Assembly (NCBI RefSeq): GCF_008704855.1
Contig: NZ_CP023691.1
Coordinates: forward strand, 620,001-684,000
DNA from: Streptomyces platensis
GTDB lineage: Bacteria; Actinomycetota; Actinomycetes; Streptomycetales; Streptomycetaceae
Direction: 5' to 3'
DNA length: 64,000 nt
How positions within the stretch are numbered: the first letter of the stretch is position 1; each line of letters starts with the position of its first letter. Both the position numbers and the translations under genes were made by a program. Positions 1-7,813 of the stretch are shown piece by piece. The notes under the pieces were generated by a model, which searched no databases, was not told the origin of the DNA, and was given only the letters and a program-made list of their open reading frames with translations.

Positions 1-62
1 TCGACGACTCCCTCAAGGTCACCTACTGGCAGCAGTCGCTGGACGACGCCATCCAGTGGTGA
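1..62 (+). CDS. C-terminal end of an unidentified protein (partial)
   Basis: The reading frame starting at base 3 is open from the window edge and ends in TGA at 60-62. It encodes about 19 residues ending in SLDDAIQW, with codon use typical of a high-GC actinomycete. Too little is present to assign a family. The next gene on the opposite strand ends 51 bases later, so this gene and the AraC-type gene are convergent. Confidence 0.45.
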   Translation, partial: DDSLKVTYWQQSLDDAIQW

Positions 63-113
63 CACCTCCGCCGCTACGGCGTTCTCCTGCCCGCTCCCTC
101 AAGGAGGCGGCTG

Positions 114-1185
114 TCAGTGCCCTGACCGGGCACCGGACCCGGGTTGCACATGCTGTGTGCGCCAGGCGCTCGGACTGGTGCCGAGGTGGTCGCGGAACCA
201 GCGCGAGAAGGTTCCCGGGCAGGAGAATCCGAGCAGACCGGCGATCTCCGTGAGCGGGCGCTCGGAGTCCGCGACGTACCGGCGCGGCAGGTGGGTACGG
301 ACCGAGTCGAGCAGCGAGGAGTAGCCCTCTCCGCGTTCGGCGAGGCGACGTTGGAGCGTCCTGGCGTCGAGGTCGACGGCGCGTGCCAGCCGTTCGAGTG
401 AGCAGCGCCCGGTGGGCAGCAGCTCCTCGACGAGCCGGCGTGCGCGGTCAATGAGGACGCCACCGGGCGCCGCGTCGATGTTCTTGAGGAACTGCCGGGT
501 ATAGGGCCGCAGCCGTGGGTCGGCGAGGGTATTGGGTGCCGCGAGGTCCGCGTCGTGGAGGAGCACACCGGAACGCGGCTGACGGAAGGTGACAGCGGGG
601 CCCAGCACGCGGTGGTAGGGAGCGGGATCGTCCGGGGCGCTCCGGGTGAGGGTGACGCCGACCGGCTGCCGGCCCGGGCCCGAGGAGTCTGCCGACGAGT
701 CGGTGGCAGACACCGACCAGCATGTCCGTTCCCTGGCGGCGACGGTCGGCCGGCGAGTCCAGTGCCAGGTCCACCCAGAGGCCGGCCAGCCCGTTGCTGA
801 CGACGATCTGTGCCCGAAGCGCCTCGTTGTAGCGGCAGACCTGTTGAATCAGCAGGTCGAGGACGCTCCGTACGGTCAGTTCCTCGCGGGCGACGAGGCC
901 GATCGGGCCGAGGTTGGAGAACCGGCTGAGCTCCGCGAGCCGGAGGCCGAGGTCGGCGCAGCCGGTGGCGGCAGCGGTGTGTTCCAGAAGCTCGACGCCT
1001 GCGGCCACCGGGAGCCACTGGTCAGGGTCCGCCACCGCGGCCGGGTCGAGCCCGACAGCTCGCATCAGGGCCGCCGGATCCCCTCCCAAGGAACGCACCA
1101 GATCGGCGTAGTTGGCCAGAATCGTGGTGCGGGCGAGCGGGTGCACAGCAAGCGACCTCCCGAACGCCGGCCGAATTGTCGTCAA
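114..1185 (-). pseudogene. AraC-family transcriptional regulator, interrupted by a frameshift
   Basis: Two overlapping minus-strand frames together make one AraC regulator. The upstream frame (TTG at 1185) carries an arabinose-binding-type N-terminal domain (LARTTILANYADLVRSLGG, then VAAGVELLEHTA). The downstream frame, open from about 713 to the TGA at 114, carries the C-terminal double HTH (LTEIAGLLGFSCPGTFSRWF). The sense switches frame inside the GC-rich run gggcccgggcc near 671-682: the N-terminal frame ends its homology at GRLLGPG and the other frame continues GRQPVGVTLT. One extra base, or two missing, explains this. It is either a real inactivating frameshift or a sequencing error in a GC-compressed stretch. 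It is divergent from the DUF1254 gene and could have regulated it. The start is uncertain; a GTG at VHPLART is an alternative. Confidence 0.65.
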
Positions 1186-1340
1186 AGGCTAAGCCAGCTG
1201 TCGTGATCCGAAAAGCGCGTTCCCCGGCGGGGAGATAGCGTCCTCGTCCGAGCGTCCGGTGCCCGCCGGGGCAGGAGCCCTTTCTCGTTCCCCGGTGGTG
1301 CGACCGGGCGTTCCGTATCCGCGCATCGAGGAGGCATCGC

Positions 1341-2663
1341 GTGACCACGACCGAGACCCAGGCCACCGAGTTGACCGCACTGGCTGCCGAGGCGTACGTC
1401 TTCGCCTACCCTCTGGTCACCATGGAGCTGACCAGGCGTCAGATGACCACTCCGGGCTCGTCCGTCCTCGGCAGCGCACCGCTGAACAGCTTCGCGCACA
1501 TGCCGTTCACCCCGGACGCCTCGTTCGAGGGTGTGGTCAGCCCGAACGTGGACACCCTGTACTCGATGGCCTGGCTGGATCTCTCGGCCGGGCCGGTGCG
1601 GCTGTCCGTGGCCGCGACGCCGGGGCGGTACTTCCTGCTGCCGCTCTACGACGCCTGGACCAACGTCTTCGCCTGCCCGGGCACCCGGACCACGGGCAGC
1701 GGCGCCCGCGAGTTCGCGCTGGTCGGCCCCGGCTGGCAGGGCGAACTGCCCGAGGGGATGGAGCGGATCGACGCCCCGACCTCCCTGACGGCGATCGTCG
1801 GCCGTACCCAGGTCAACGGTGTGCGGGACCATCCTGCCGTGCACGCCGTCCAGGCCGGTTACCGGCTGACGCCACTGACGGACGCCCCCGTCTCCACGGC
1901 CGCAGGCCCGGGCCCGGTGGATCTGGTGACCGCTCCGGTCGACCAGGCCGCCGCGCTCGATGCCGCCACGTTCTTCGCCATGACCGCCCACCTCATGGCG
2001 GACAACCCGGCCAAGCCGGAGGACGCCCCGGTCGTCGAGCGGATCGCGCTGCTCGGCGTTGTCCCTGGTCGGCCATACGACTGGGACGCACTGAGCCCCG
2101 AGGCGCAGCGGGCCATCGCCGAAGGCGCCGCCGAGGGCCTGGCCCGGGTGCGGTCCGCGGGCCGCACACCGCGTGCAGAGGTGGTTGACGGCTGGATGAC
2201 CCCGTATGACATCGGCAGCTATGGCACGGACTACCTTCAGCGGGCCGCGATCACCGCGGTGGGTCTGGGCGCGAACCTCCCGCAGGACGCCGTCTACTCG
2301 CTGTGCCGGGCCGACGCCGGCCAACAGCCCCTGCACGGCAGCAACCGCTACCAGCTGCGTTTCGAGGCCGGCAACCTGCCGCCGGTGAACGCCTTCTGGT
2401 CGCTGACCATGTACAACGACCGGCAGTTCTTCGTCGACAACGCGATCAACCGCTACGCCATCGGCGACCGTGACGCGCTGGAGTTCGGCTCCGACGGGTC
2501 ACTGACGCTGCTGATCCAGCACGCCTCACCGGGCGCGCGCCTGGAGTCCAACTGGCTTCCGGCACCGGAGGGCTCCTTCAACGTCATGCTGCGCATGTTC
2601 TGGCCCCGGCCCGAAGTCCTGGAGCGCACCTGGCACACGCCGGCCCTCTGCCGCACCGGGTGA
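1341..2663 (+). CDS. DUF1254/DUF1214 domain protein
   Basis: The product is 440 residues. The N-terminal half has the DUF1254 pattern (EAYVFAYPLVTME, then SPNVDTLYSMAWLDLS and GRYFLLPLYDAWTNVFA). The C-terminal half has the DUF1214 pattern (NRYQLRFEAGNLPPVNAFWSLTMYN and LTLLIQHASPG). The GTG start has a strong GAGGAGG site 7 bases upstream, at 1328-1334. There is no clear signal peptide, although many relatives are exported. The family's biochemical role is not established. The gene is divergent from the AraC-type regulator, with a 155-base shared upstream region that probably holds both promoters. Confidence 0.85.
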   Translation: MTTTETQATELTALAAEAYVFAYPLVTMELTRRQMTTPGSSVLGSAPLNSFAHMPFTPDASFEGVVSPNVDTLYSMAWLDLSAGPVRLSVAATPGRYFLLPLYDAWTNVFACPGTRTTGSGAREFALVGPGWQGELPEGMERIDAPTSLTAIVGRTQVNGVRDHPAVHAVQAGYRLTPLTDAPVSTAAGPGPVDLVTAPVDQAAALDAATFFAMTAHLMADNPAKPEDAPVVERIALLGVVPGRPYDWDALSPEAQRAIAEGAAEGLARVRSAGRTPRAEVVDGWMTPYDIGSYGTDYLQRAAITAVGLGANLPQDAVYSLCRADAGQQPLHGSNRYQLRFEAGNLPPVNAFWSLTMYNDRQFFVDNAINRYAIGDRDALEFGSDGSLTLLIQHASPGARLESNWLPAPEGSFNVMLRMFWPRPEVLERTWHTPALCRTG

Positions 2664-2696
2664 ACAGGCGGGTGTTGACGAAGACGGTCGGCGTCC

Positions 2697-2996
2697 TCAG
2701 TCGCGCGGCAGGAGGGAGCCCAGCGGTCCCAGATCCAGGTTGAGGTCCGCAAGGCTCAGGTCGTGCTGCTCGCACAGTTCTGTCATCCGTGCTTCGAGAT
2801 GCATCAGGGTCTCCCCGATGTGTTCCACCTGCTCATCGCTCAGATCGCCCTGCTCCACTCGGCGGATTGCCTGACGCTCCATCAACTGCCGGAGCAGCTC
2901 CACCACGGTGAGCACCAGGGAGACCAGATCACGGCCCATTTGCTCACGATCGAGGTCGACTCTGCTCTCGGGCGTACCCGGCCTTCCTCCGGTCAC
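2697..2996 (-). CDS. gvpK: Gas vesicle protein GvpK
   Basis: This 99-residue protein has the GvpK signature: LVLTVVELLRQLMERQAIRRVEQG, then LSDEQVEHIGETLMHLEARM and the terminal LADLNLDLGPLGSLL. GvpK is an accessory protein needed for gas vesicle assembly. I chose the GTG at 2996 because a GGAGG lies about 8 bases upstream and the open frame before it has no homology. It is the last gene of gas-vesicle cluster 1 and starts 13 bases after gvpS ends. Confidence 0.9.
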   Translation of the reverse strand: MTGGRPGTPESRVDLDREQMGRDLVSLVLTVVELLRQLMERQAIRRVEQGDLSDEQVEHIGETLMHLEARMTELCEQHDLSLADLNLDLGPLGSLLPRD

Positions 2997-3009
2997 AACG
3001 GGCCTCCGG

Positions 3010-3240
3010 TCACAGCGGGCCTCCGTCCGACCACGGCGCGGGGACGCGTTCGTTGACCGAGGACAGCAGTGCGTGCAGGGAGAGCCGGACCAGCGGCACA
3101 TCGGCGATGGCGATGACCAGGTCGCCGCTGACCACGACCCCGGTGGACAGGACACGGTCCAGGAGGTCGACCAGCGGTACCCCGATGGGCCCGGCGAGCG
3201 GGCCCGGGGTGTCCCAGGGGACGGGCTCATGAGCGGACAC
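3010..3240 (-). CDS. gvpS: Gas vesicle protein GvpS (GvpA/J/M-like)
   Basis: This 76-residue protein belongs to the GvpA/GvpJ/GvpM structural superfamily: VPLVDLLDRVLSTGVVVSGDLVIAIADVPLVRLSL matches the amphipathic shell-protein core. In Streptomyces clusters the short member between gvpL and gvpK is named GvpS. The GTG start at 3240 is 3 bases after the gvpL stop, so the two are probably translationally coupled. Its role is probably minor-shell or nucleation. Confidence 0.85.
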   Translation of the reverse strand: MSAHEPVPWDTPGPLAGPIGVPLVDLLDRVLSTGVVVSGDLVIAIADVPLVRLSLHALLSSVNERVPAPWSDGGPL

Positions 3241-3243
3241 CGC

Positions 3244-4089
3244 TCACACCTCCCCGGCGAAGGAGTACGGCGCCCAGGGGCCGGAGACCTCGACCTCCGC
3301 GCCAGTACGGCGCCGCAAGAGCTCCACCGCGTCGAGCAGTTCCTTCTCGCGTACCGTCCTCACCAGGTAGGCGGCGTTGAGCACTTGCAGCCGGTGCCGC
3401 TCCCCCGTCATCTCCGGGCTGTGCGGGCGGAGCCGGCGGGTGGCGGTGGCCAGGCGGCTCAGCGCGGCATCGATGTCTTCGGCGGTCCGCAGGGCCCGGT
3501 CGTGGTGCTGCTCGCGTGCCTGGTGCAGCCCGCGTTTCCGTTCCAGGTAGGCCCGGCCCGCCCCGCCGGACGGTCCGCCGCCGTTCCGGGCAGTTGTTGG
3601 TGACGCGCTCTGCGGAGCCTCGGACACGGTCGCCGGGAGACTGACCTTCACTCCCCATTCGGCGTGGCCTTCGATACGGGCCAGCGCTGCGGCAAAGCGG
3701 TCCCGGTCCGCGCCGAGGGCCTGTTGTGCCCGCTCGTCCCCGCGGTAGAGGGTGGCGAGCGCCAGCGGCACCGTCGGCCCGCAGGCGGCGGCCGCGGTCA
3801 CCACCTCGTGGTGCGCGCGGGCGCAGCGCTCCAGTTCCGCACGGTCCGACAGCCGCTGCTGCCAGGCGTCCTCGGTGAACCCGTCGGCCGGTACGTGCTG
3901 GACGACCGCGGTGAGGGGGCCGAGCGGCAGCGTGCGTACGGGGAAGCCGGCGGCGAGTCCCGCGAGCCCGCTGAGGGCGGCCGGGTCCAGCCGGCGGCAC
4001 ACCGCATAGACATAGGTCGCGGTCTCGGTCGCGGTCTCGGTCTCGGTCTCGGTCGCGCTCTCCGGGGCGCCGGGCTGCTCCCTCGTCAT
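3244..4089 (-). CDS. gvpL: Gas vesicle protein GvpL (GvpL/GvpF family)
   Basis: This 281-residue protein has the GvpL/F pattern. It opens with ATYVYAVCRRL near residue 25, has LPLGPLTAVVQHVP, and ends with EVEVSGPWAPYSFAG, the characteristic GPWPPYSF-type terminus. GvpL/F proteins are accessory and minor components in vesicle nucleation. The ATG overlaps the gvpJ stop by 4 bases (ATGA). Unusually, the first 25 residues include a Thr-Glu-Ala low-complexity run (TETETETATETAT) encoded by a hexanucleotide repeat, absent from the usual GvpL start. The mature fold presumably starts at TYVYAV. Confidence 0.88.
   Translation of the reverse strand: MTREQPGAPESATETETETATETATYVYAVCRRLDPAALSGLAGLAAGFPVRTLPLGPLTAVVQHVPADGFTEDAWQQRLSDRAELERCARAHHEVVTAAAACGPTVPLALATLYRGDERAQQALGADRDRFAAALARIEGHAEWGVKVSLPATVSEAPQSASPTTARNGGGPSGGAGRAYLERKRGLHQAREQHHDRALRTAEDIDAALSRLATATRRLRPHSPEMTGERHRLQVLNAAYLVRTVREKELLDAVELLRRRTGAEVEVSGPWAPYSFAGEV
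4015..4062 (-). repeat. Hexanucleotide repeat in the 5' end of gvpL
   Basis: Eight consecutive 6-base units of the form GGTC(T/G)C on the plus strand, the last diverged to GCTCTC. Read on the coding strand they give alternating Glu-Thr and Ala-Thr dipeptides in the GvpL N-terminus. Changes in unit number keep the frame, so slippage would vary tail length rather than switch the gene off. Confidence 0.85.
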
Positions 4090-4454
4090 GACCCCGCCTT
4101 GTCCTTCGTCCGGGAGGAGGACGACGACGACGCGTCGCCGTCGTCGGCCGACTCCAGCGCTTCCAGCCGCTCGCGCAACCGGTCGTTCTCCTCGCGCAGT
4201 TCACTCCGCGCCGCCTTGGAACTGAGCGCGGGGTCGGTCTCCCACCAGTCGATCCCGGCCTTCCTGGCGGTGTCCACCGACGCGACGAACAGCCGCAGCC
4301 TGATGGTGAGCAGCTCGATGTCCAGCAGATCGATTTTGATGTCCCCGGCGATGACGATGCCCTTGTCGAGGACACGTTCAAGGATGTCGGCGAGGTTCGC
4401 GGTGCTGGGACCGTTGGCGGGAGGAGCGGCCGGTCGGTAGTCGACATCGGTCAC
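4086..4454 (-). CDS. gvpJ: Gas vesicle protein GvpJ (GvpA-like)
   Basis: This 122-residue protein has the GvpA/J core: LADILERVLDKGIVIAGDIKIDLLDIELLTIRLRLFVASVDTA at about residues 21-63. WWETDP follows, then a charged coiled-coil stretch (ELREENDRLRERLEALE) and a Ser-rich tail. GvpJ is a minor shell protein important for vesicle shape and nucleation. The gene lies 57 bases after gvpG, where cluster 2 carries gvpY and gvpZ, so those two are missing here. Its stop overlaps the gvpL start. Confidence 0.9.
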   Translation of the reverse strand: MTDVDYRPAAPPANGPSTANLADILERVLDKGIVIAGDIKIDLLDIELLTIRLRLFVASVDTARKAGIDWWETDPALSSKAARSELREENDRLRERLEALESADDGDASSSSSSRTKDKAGS

Positions 4455-4511
4455 GTGGGCACTCCTTCCTCTTCGTCGCGTACCGGGCGGGCGGTGGCTC
4501 CGGAGCGCCGG

Positions 4512-4736
4512 TCAGCTCTCGTACAGCAGGTCGAGCAGTTGGTCCTCTTCTCGCTCGAACGCCGCATTGCCGAGGTGCCCGGCTTCGTACTCCTGGTTCA
4601 GCGCGGCGAGCCGGGCGCGGATGACGGCCGGGTCGTGCAGCTCGCGGTCGGCGGCCTGGGCGAGTTGGTCGGCCACCCAGACCACTCCCCGCACCGGGGC
4701 GAGCGGCAGGGTGAGCACTCCGCTGATCAGCCCCAT
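4512..4736 (-). CDS. gvpG: Gas vesicle protein GvpG
   Basis: This 74-residue protein begins MGLISGVLTLPLAPVRGVVW, the diagnostic GvpG N-terminus. It continues with a short helical segment, HDPAVIRARLAALNQEYEAG, and an acidic terminus, EREEDQLLDLLYE. The open frame extends upstream through gvpF without homology, so the internal ATG at 4736 is chosen; it lies 1 base after the gvpF stop. GvpG is an accessory assembly factor. The paralogue in cluster 2 is at 62184-62441. Confidence 0.9.
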   Translation of the reverse strand: MGLISGVLTLPLAPVRGVVWVADQLAQAADRELHDPAVIRARLAALNQEYEAGHLGNAAFEREEDQLLDLLYES

Positions 4737-4737
4737 G

Positions 4738-5484
4738 TCAGCCGCCCGCTCTTCCCGCGAGCACCTGCGGCTCCAGGAAGCTGTAGCAGGGCAGCGGCCC
4801 CGCCACCCGCAGGGCGACGCGCTCGCGCCGGTCCTCGGCGAGCCGCTCCGCCTCCGCGGCGAATTCGGCACTGTCACTCCGGTCCACCAGGAACGACATA
4901 TTGAGCTGGCACCCGGATACCTCCGGCCCGGGGCGGACCGCATGAGCCCAGGGCTTCAGCTCGCGCACGATTTCCTGGCCCGCTTCGGCGGCCCGGCGGG
5001 ACAGCGCGGTCGCCACCGCTTCTCCCAGCCGCATATTGGCCTCGTAGCTCGGCCGCCGGTGCACCTCTTCGCGCAGCCCGCGGATGGTGGCGTCGCCTTT
5101 GACGAGCGCGGCGAGCGAGTCGTCGGCCGGCATCGCCTTGACGTTGATCTCGACCCGGCCCGCGAGGCTCTCCAGCGCCGCCAGATGGCGTTCCTCGTCG
5201 TCGGCCAGCTGACGGCGGATCACCGTCTCGTCGGGCGCCACCATGCCGAATCGCATCGGCAGGACCGGCCCGCGTTCGGACAGGGCCAGCAGCAGCTCCT
5301 GATGCGCCAGCAGGTCGCGACGGCGGGCCCGCAGCTTCGGCGGCGCCTGGCTCACGACCGCGGCGACCCGCCCCTCCTCGATCTTCTCCACGACGCCGGG
5401 CGGATCCCCGACTCCGCCCACATGCGAGGGCAGCGGGCGATCGGTCCGGATGATGCCGTAAACGTAGATACCGTCGTCCGTCAC
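4738..5484 (-). CDS. gvpF: Gas vesicle protein GvpF (GvpL/GvpF family)
   Basis: This 248-residue protein has the full GvpF pattern: start GIYVYGIIRTD, central PPKLRARRRDLLAHQELLLAL, VLPMRFGMV, VEINVKAM, CQLNMSFLVDR, and C-terminal GPLPCYSFLEP. GvpF is a conserved accessory protein associated with the growing vesicle. It starts 3 bases after the gvpA stop and ends 1 base before gvpG, so it is the core of a tightly packed operon. Confidence 0.92.
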   Translation of the reverse strand: MTDDGIYVYGIIRTDRPLPSHVGGVGDPPGVVEKIEEGRVAAVVSQAPPKLRARRRDLLAHQELLLALSERGPVLPMRFGMVAPDETVIRRQLADDEERHLAALESLAGRVEINVKAMPADDSLAALVKGDATIRGLREEVHRRPSYEANMRLGEAVATALSRRAAEAGQEIVRELKPWAHAVRPGPEVSGCQLNMSFLVDRSDSAEFAAEAERLAEDRRERVALRVAGPLPCYSFLEPQVLAGRAGG

Positions 5485-5487
5485 GGG

Positions 5488-5958
5488 TCATTCCTCCTCT
5501 GCGCGCCGCCGCCGGGAAGCGGCTCCGGACCGGGCGGAACTGCGCCGCCGCCGCTGCGGCTGCGCTTCCTCGTCCGCATCGTCATCCCCGTCATCGCCCT
5601 TGCCCACCGCCGAACGGACGGTTTCGCCCACGGATTTGGCGGCGTCTTTCACCTTGCGCTTTCCGATGCTTTTGGCGGCCTGGCCGCTGAAGAGTTCGGG
5701 AACGGTGACACTTCCCGAATCCCGCTCCAGATCCAGCCGATTGCACGCCTCCGCGAAACGCAGGTAGGTATCCACGCTGGCGACCACGATGCGGGCATCA
5801 ATCTTCAGAATCTCGATCCCGACCAGGGACACCCGTATGAACACATCGATGACCATCCCGCGGTCCAGGATGAGCTCCATCACGTCGTACAACGTGCCGG
5901 CCCTGGGCGGGCAGGGAATTACCTCTCCGGACAGGCCGGTATAGGTCGACATGCTCAT
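5488..5958 (-). CDS. gvpA: Major gas vesicle shell protein GvpA (cluster 1)
   Basis: The 156-residue product has the GvpA core [40 protein letters not shown] and [10 protein letters not shown] at about residues 22-77. The amphipathic beta-hairpin core forms the vesicle wall. As in other Streptomyces, a charged C-terminal tail of about 80 residues follows, basic-acidic-basic and ending in RRRRAEEE. Two in-frame ATGs exist at 5958 and 5952; an AAAGGG stretch lies about 8 bases before the first. The core is nearly identical to GvpA of cluster 2 but the tail is not. Confidence 0.93.
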   Translation of the reverse strand: MSMSTYTGLSGEVIPCPPRAGTLYDVMELILDRGMVIDVFIRVSLVGIEILKIDARIVVASVDTYLRFAEACNRLDLERDSGSVTVPELFSGQAAKSIGKRKVKDAAKSVGETVRSAVGKGDDGDDDADEEAQPQRRRRSSARSGAASRRRRAEEE

Positions 5959-5991
5959 CTGGGGTGCCCTTTCAGCTGGTCGGGGCGGCGC

Positions 5992-6312
5992 TCACTGGTC
6001 GGCCGCACCTCGTCGATAGCGGTGGGTCCGGTAGTACTCGCGCAGTTCGCCCTCGTTGTCGAGCCTTACCTCGTACGTCGCGAGAAGGCTCGTGGTGTCC
6101 GGGATCCGCGCCAGCTCCAGCACATCCACCACGACACACCAGCCGTCATCGGTCCGCCGGACCGCCGAAACCCCTTCGGTCCGGTGGCTGATCACGCTCT
6201 GCAGCAATTCGGCGGCGCGCTGCGCCACCTCCGCCGGAGTGTTCTCCGGCGTCGATTTCCGTTTACGGGCAGCCGTGGACGACCGCACCCGCGTGCGGGA
6301 TTGCTCTGCCAT
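5992..6312 (-). CDS. gvpO: Gas vesicle protein GvpO (cluster 1)
   Basis: This 106-residue protein has a basic N-terminal third (SRTRVRSSTAARKRKS), then the GvpO domain: AAELLQSVISHRTEGVSAVRR, DDGWCVVVDVLELARIPDTTSLLATYEVRLDNEGEL and a YYRTHRYRRG terminus. GvpO is essential for vesicle formation in haloarchaea, where it affects gvpA expression; in actinomycetes it opens the gvp operon. It lies 33 bases upstream of gvpA, and its ribosome binding site is weak. The operon promoter must lie in the 54 bases before it or upstream within the phosphatase gene. Confidence 0.9.
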   Translation of the reverse strand: MAEQSRTRVRSSTAARKRKSTPENTPAEVAQRAAELLQSVISHRTEGVSAVRRTDDGWCVVVDVLELARIPDTTSLLATYEVRLDNEGELREYYRTHRYRRGAADQ

Positions 6313-6366
6313 ACCCCAAGTCTCATCGTCTGCCTGCCCCGCGCATCCTGAGCGGGCCCAATCTGA

Positions 6367-7467
6367 TCAGGCACCGTGGTGAGGGTGGCGCCGGGTGACG
6401 GCCAGGATGGCCATGTCGTCCTCGTGGTCGCCCTCGGTCCAGCGGCCGACATCCTTGGTCACGGCCTCCACCAGCGCCTCGGGGTCCGTGAACCGCCGGC
6501 CCAGGCGCCCCGAGCACACCGGGTCGTAGAAGGCGCCCCGCTTGTCCCGCGCCTCGGTGACCCCGTCCGTGATCAGCAGCAGCGAGGCTCCCGGGGGCAG
6601 TCGCACCCCGTCGACCGGTACGGAGGCCGCCGGCGCGAGGTCGCCCAGTCCCACCCCGAGGGGCAGCTGAGGGATGGTCGGGTCCAGCCGTACGAGCTGT
6701 CCGCCGTGCACCAGATACGGGGGCGGATGCCCACGGTTCACCAGGCTCAGCATCTCGCCGTCGGCGGAGACCTCGGCCAGCACGGCGGTGGTGAAGCCCT
6801 CACTGGAGATCACCGGCCCGCTCCGGGCCGCGGCCCTGGCCAGCGCCTCGTCCAACCGCTGCCCCAGCGAGTTCAGGGTGGCGGCGTATTGGGCCTCCTG
6901 ACGGAACGCACCGAGCGCCACCGACACCGCGGCGACGGCCTTGATGCCTTTGCCCCGCACATCGCCGATGATCATCCGTACCCCGAACGGCGTCTCCTGC
7001 ACCGCGTAGAAATCACCGCCGATCCGCGCCTCGGCCTGCGCCGCGGTGTACCCGGCTGCCACGGCCAGCGGCCCGGCCTCCTTCGGCGGGTCCGGAAGCA
7101 CCGCCCGCTGGACCGCCTCCGCGACATCCCTGGCCAACGCCAGATCCCGGCCCTGCCGCACGATGAGCCGGTTCACCCCGAGCGCCAGCACCCCGATCAG
7201 GCCGACCACCGCCAGATCCACCAACAGCGGCGTCGCCGGACGCCCCCGCTCGATGTCCAGAGCCACCGAGACCACACAGGTGACACACACGACGGCGAGC
7301 GCGGAACGGAAGGTGAGCGTGGCCCCGGCGACGAGCGGTGCCGCGGCCAGCAGCGGGAGCCCCATATACGGCTCGGGCGCGAAAAGGTTCAGCAGCACGC
7401 CGGCCAGGAGGGCCAGCGCCGCGAGTATCCAGGGCACCTTCGCCAGCGTGGGTTGCAGGCCATTCAC
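6367..7467 (-). CDS. Membrane-anchored SpoIIE-type PP2C protein phosphatase
   Basis: The 366-residue protein starts with several hydrophobic segments (VPWILAALALLAGVLLNLF; MGLPLLAAAPLVAGATLTF; ALAVVCVTCVVSVAL; LLVDLAVVGLIGVLALGV) over about residues 8-120. A SpoIIE-type phosphatase domain follows: ARIGGDFYAV, IIGDVRGKG, NRGHPPPYLV, LLLITDGVTEARD and EDDMAILAV carry the metal-binding Gly-Asp and Asp residues. This architecture is common in Streptomyces as a Ser/Thr phosphatase acting on anti-anti-sigma proteins. I chose the GTG at 7467 because GGAG lies 9 bases upstream; the frame extends to 7527. It is codirectional with gvpO, 54 bases upstream, and could be cotranscribed with cluster 1. Confidence 0.85.
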   Translation of the reverse strand: MNGLQPTLAKVPWILAALALLAGVLLNLFAPEPYMGLPLLAAAPLVAGATLTFRSALAVVCVTCVVSVALDIERGRPATPLLVDLAVVGLIGVLALGVNRLIVRQGRDLALARDVAEAVQRAVLPDPPKEAGPLAVAAGYTAAQAEARIGGDFYAVQETPFGVRMIIGDVRGKGIKAVAAVSVALGAFRQEAQYAATLNSLGQRLDEALARAAARSGPVISSEGFTTAVLAEVSADGEMLSLVNRGHPPPYLVHGGQLVRLDPTIPQLPLGVGLGDLAPAASVPVDGVRLPPGASLLLITDGVTEARDKRGAFYDPVCSGRLGRRFTDPEALVEAVTKDVGRWTEGDHEDDMAILAVTRRHPHHGA

Positions 7468-7813
7468 AGCGCATCTCCTGCTGCCGGACCGCGCCCGCGA
7501 CGCGGAAACCGGCGGACGGTGTGCCACACCGCCAGGTGAGTCATTCCGATGGCTTCACATATACGCCTTGTGAGCCGGATGTGCTCGTTACGAGCGGCTC
7601 CTGGCCGGGGGCCGGGGCGGGGCCGGGGGCTTCGGACTGGCTGGATCCGGACGGCGGGTCGCGGGGGCCCGAACGCTCTTGCCCGTGGTGACCACCACCT
7701 GGCCGGGCAAGGCGCCGGAGCCAGGCCCGGGGCCAGGGCCAGGGCCAGGGCCGGCGGAGGAGAACCGCTGACCGGGACGGCTCGCCCCGTCCGGCTCGTG
7801 ATGCCTGGTGCCT
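7468..7813. other. Intergenic GC-rich stretch with a (ccaggg)n run
   Basis: No convincing gene is present in these 346 bases. The stretch holds the upstream region of the membrane phosphatase, a G-rich run near 7607-7632, and short direct repeats of ccaggg at about 7731-7752. The open frames crossing it are shadows of the MFS gene frame and lack homology. Confidence 0.6.
7679..7710 (-). terminator. Possible terminator after the MFS gene
   Basis: Inverted repeat with outer arms TTGCCCG (7679-7685) and CGGGCAA (7704-7710) enclosing a second small palindrome, tggtgaccacca. It lies about 100 bases past the MFS stop. There is no U-tract, which is usual for Streptomyces terminators. Confidence 0.4.

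Noticed and set aside
7607..7752. Minus-strand continuation of the MFS frame in the GC-rich gap
   Set aside because: Low-complexity Pro/Gly/Ala translation without any domain or start; treated as noncoding.
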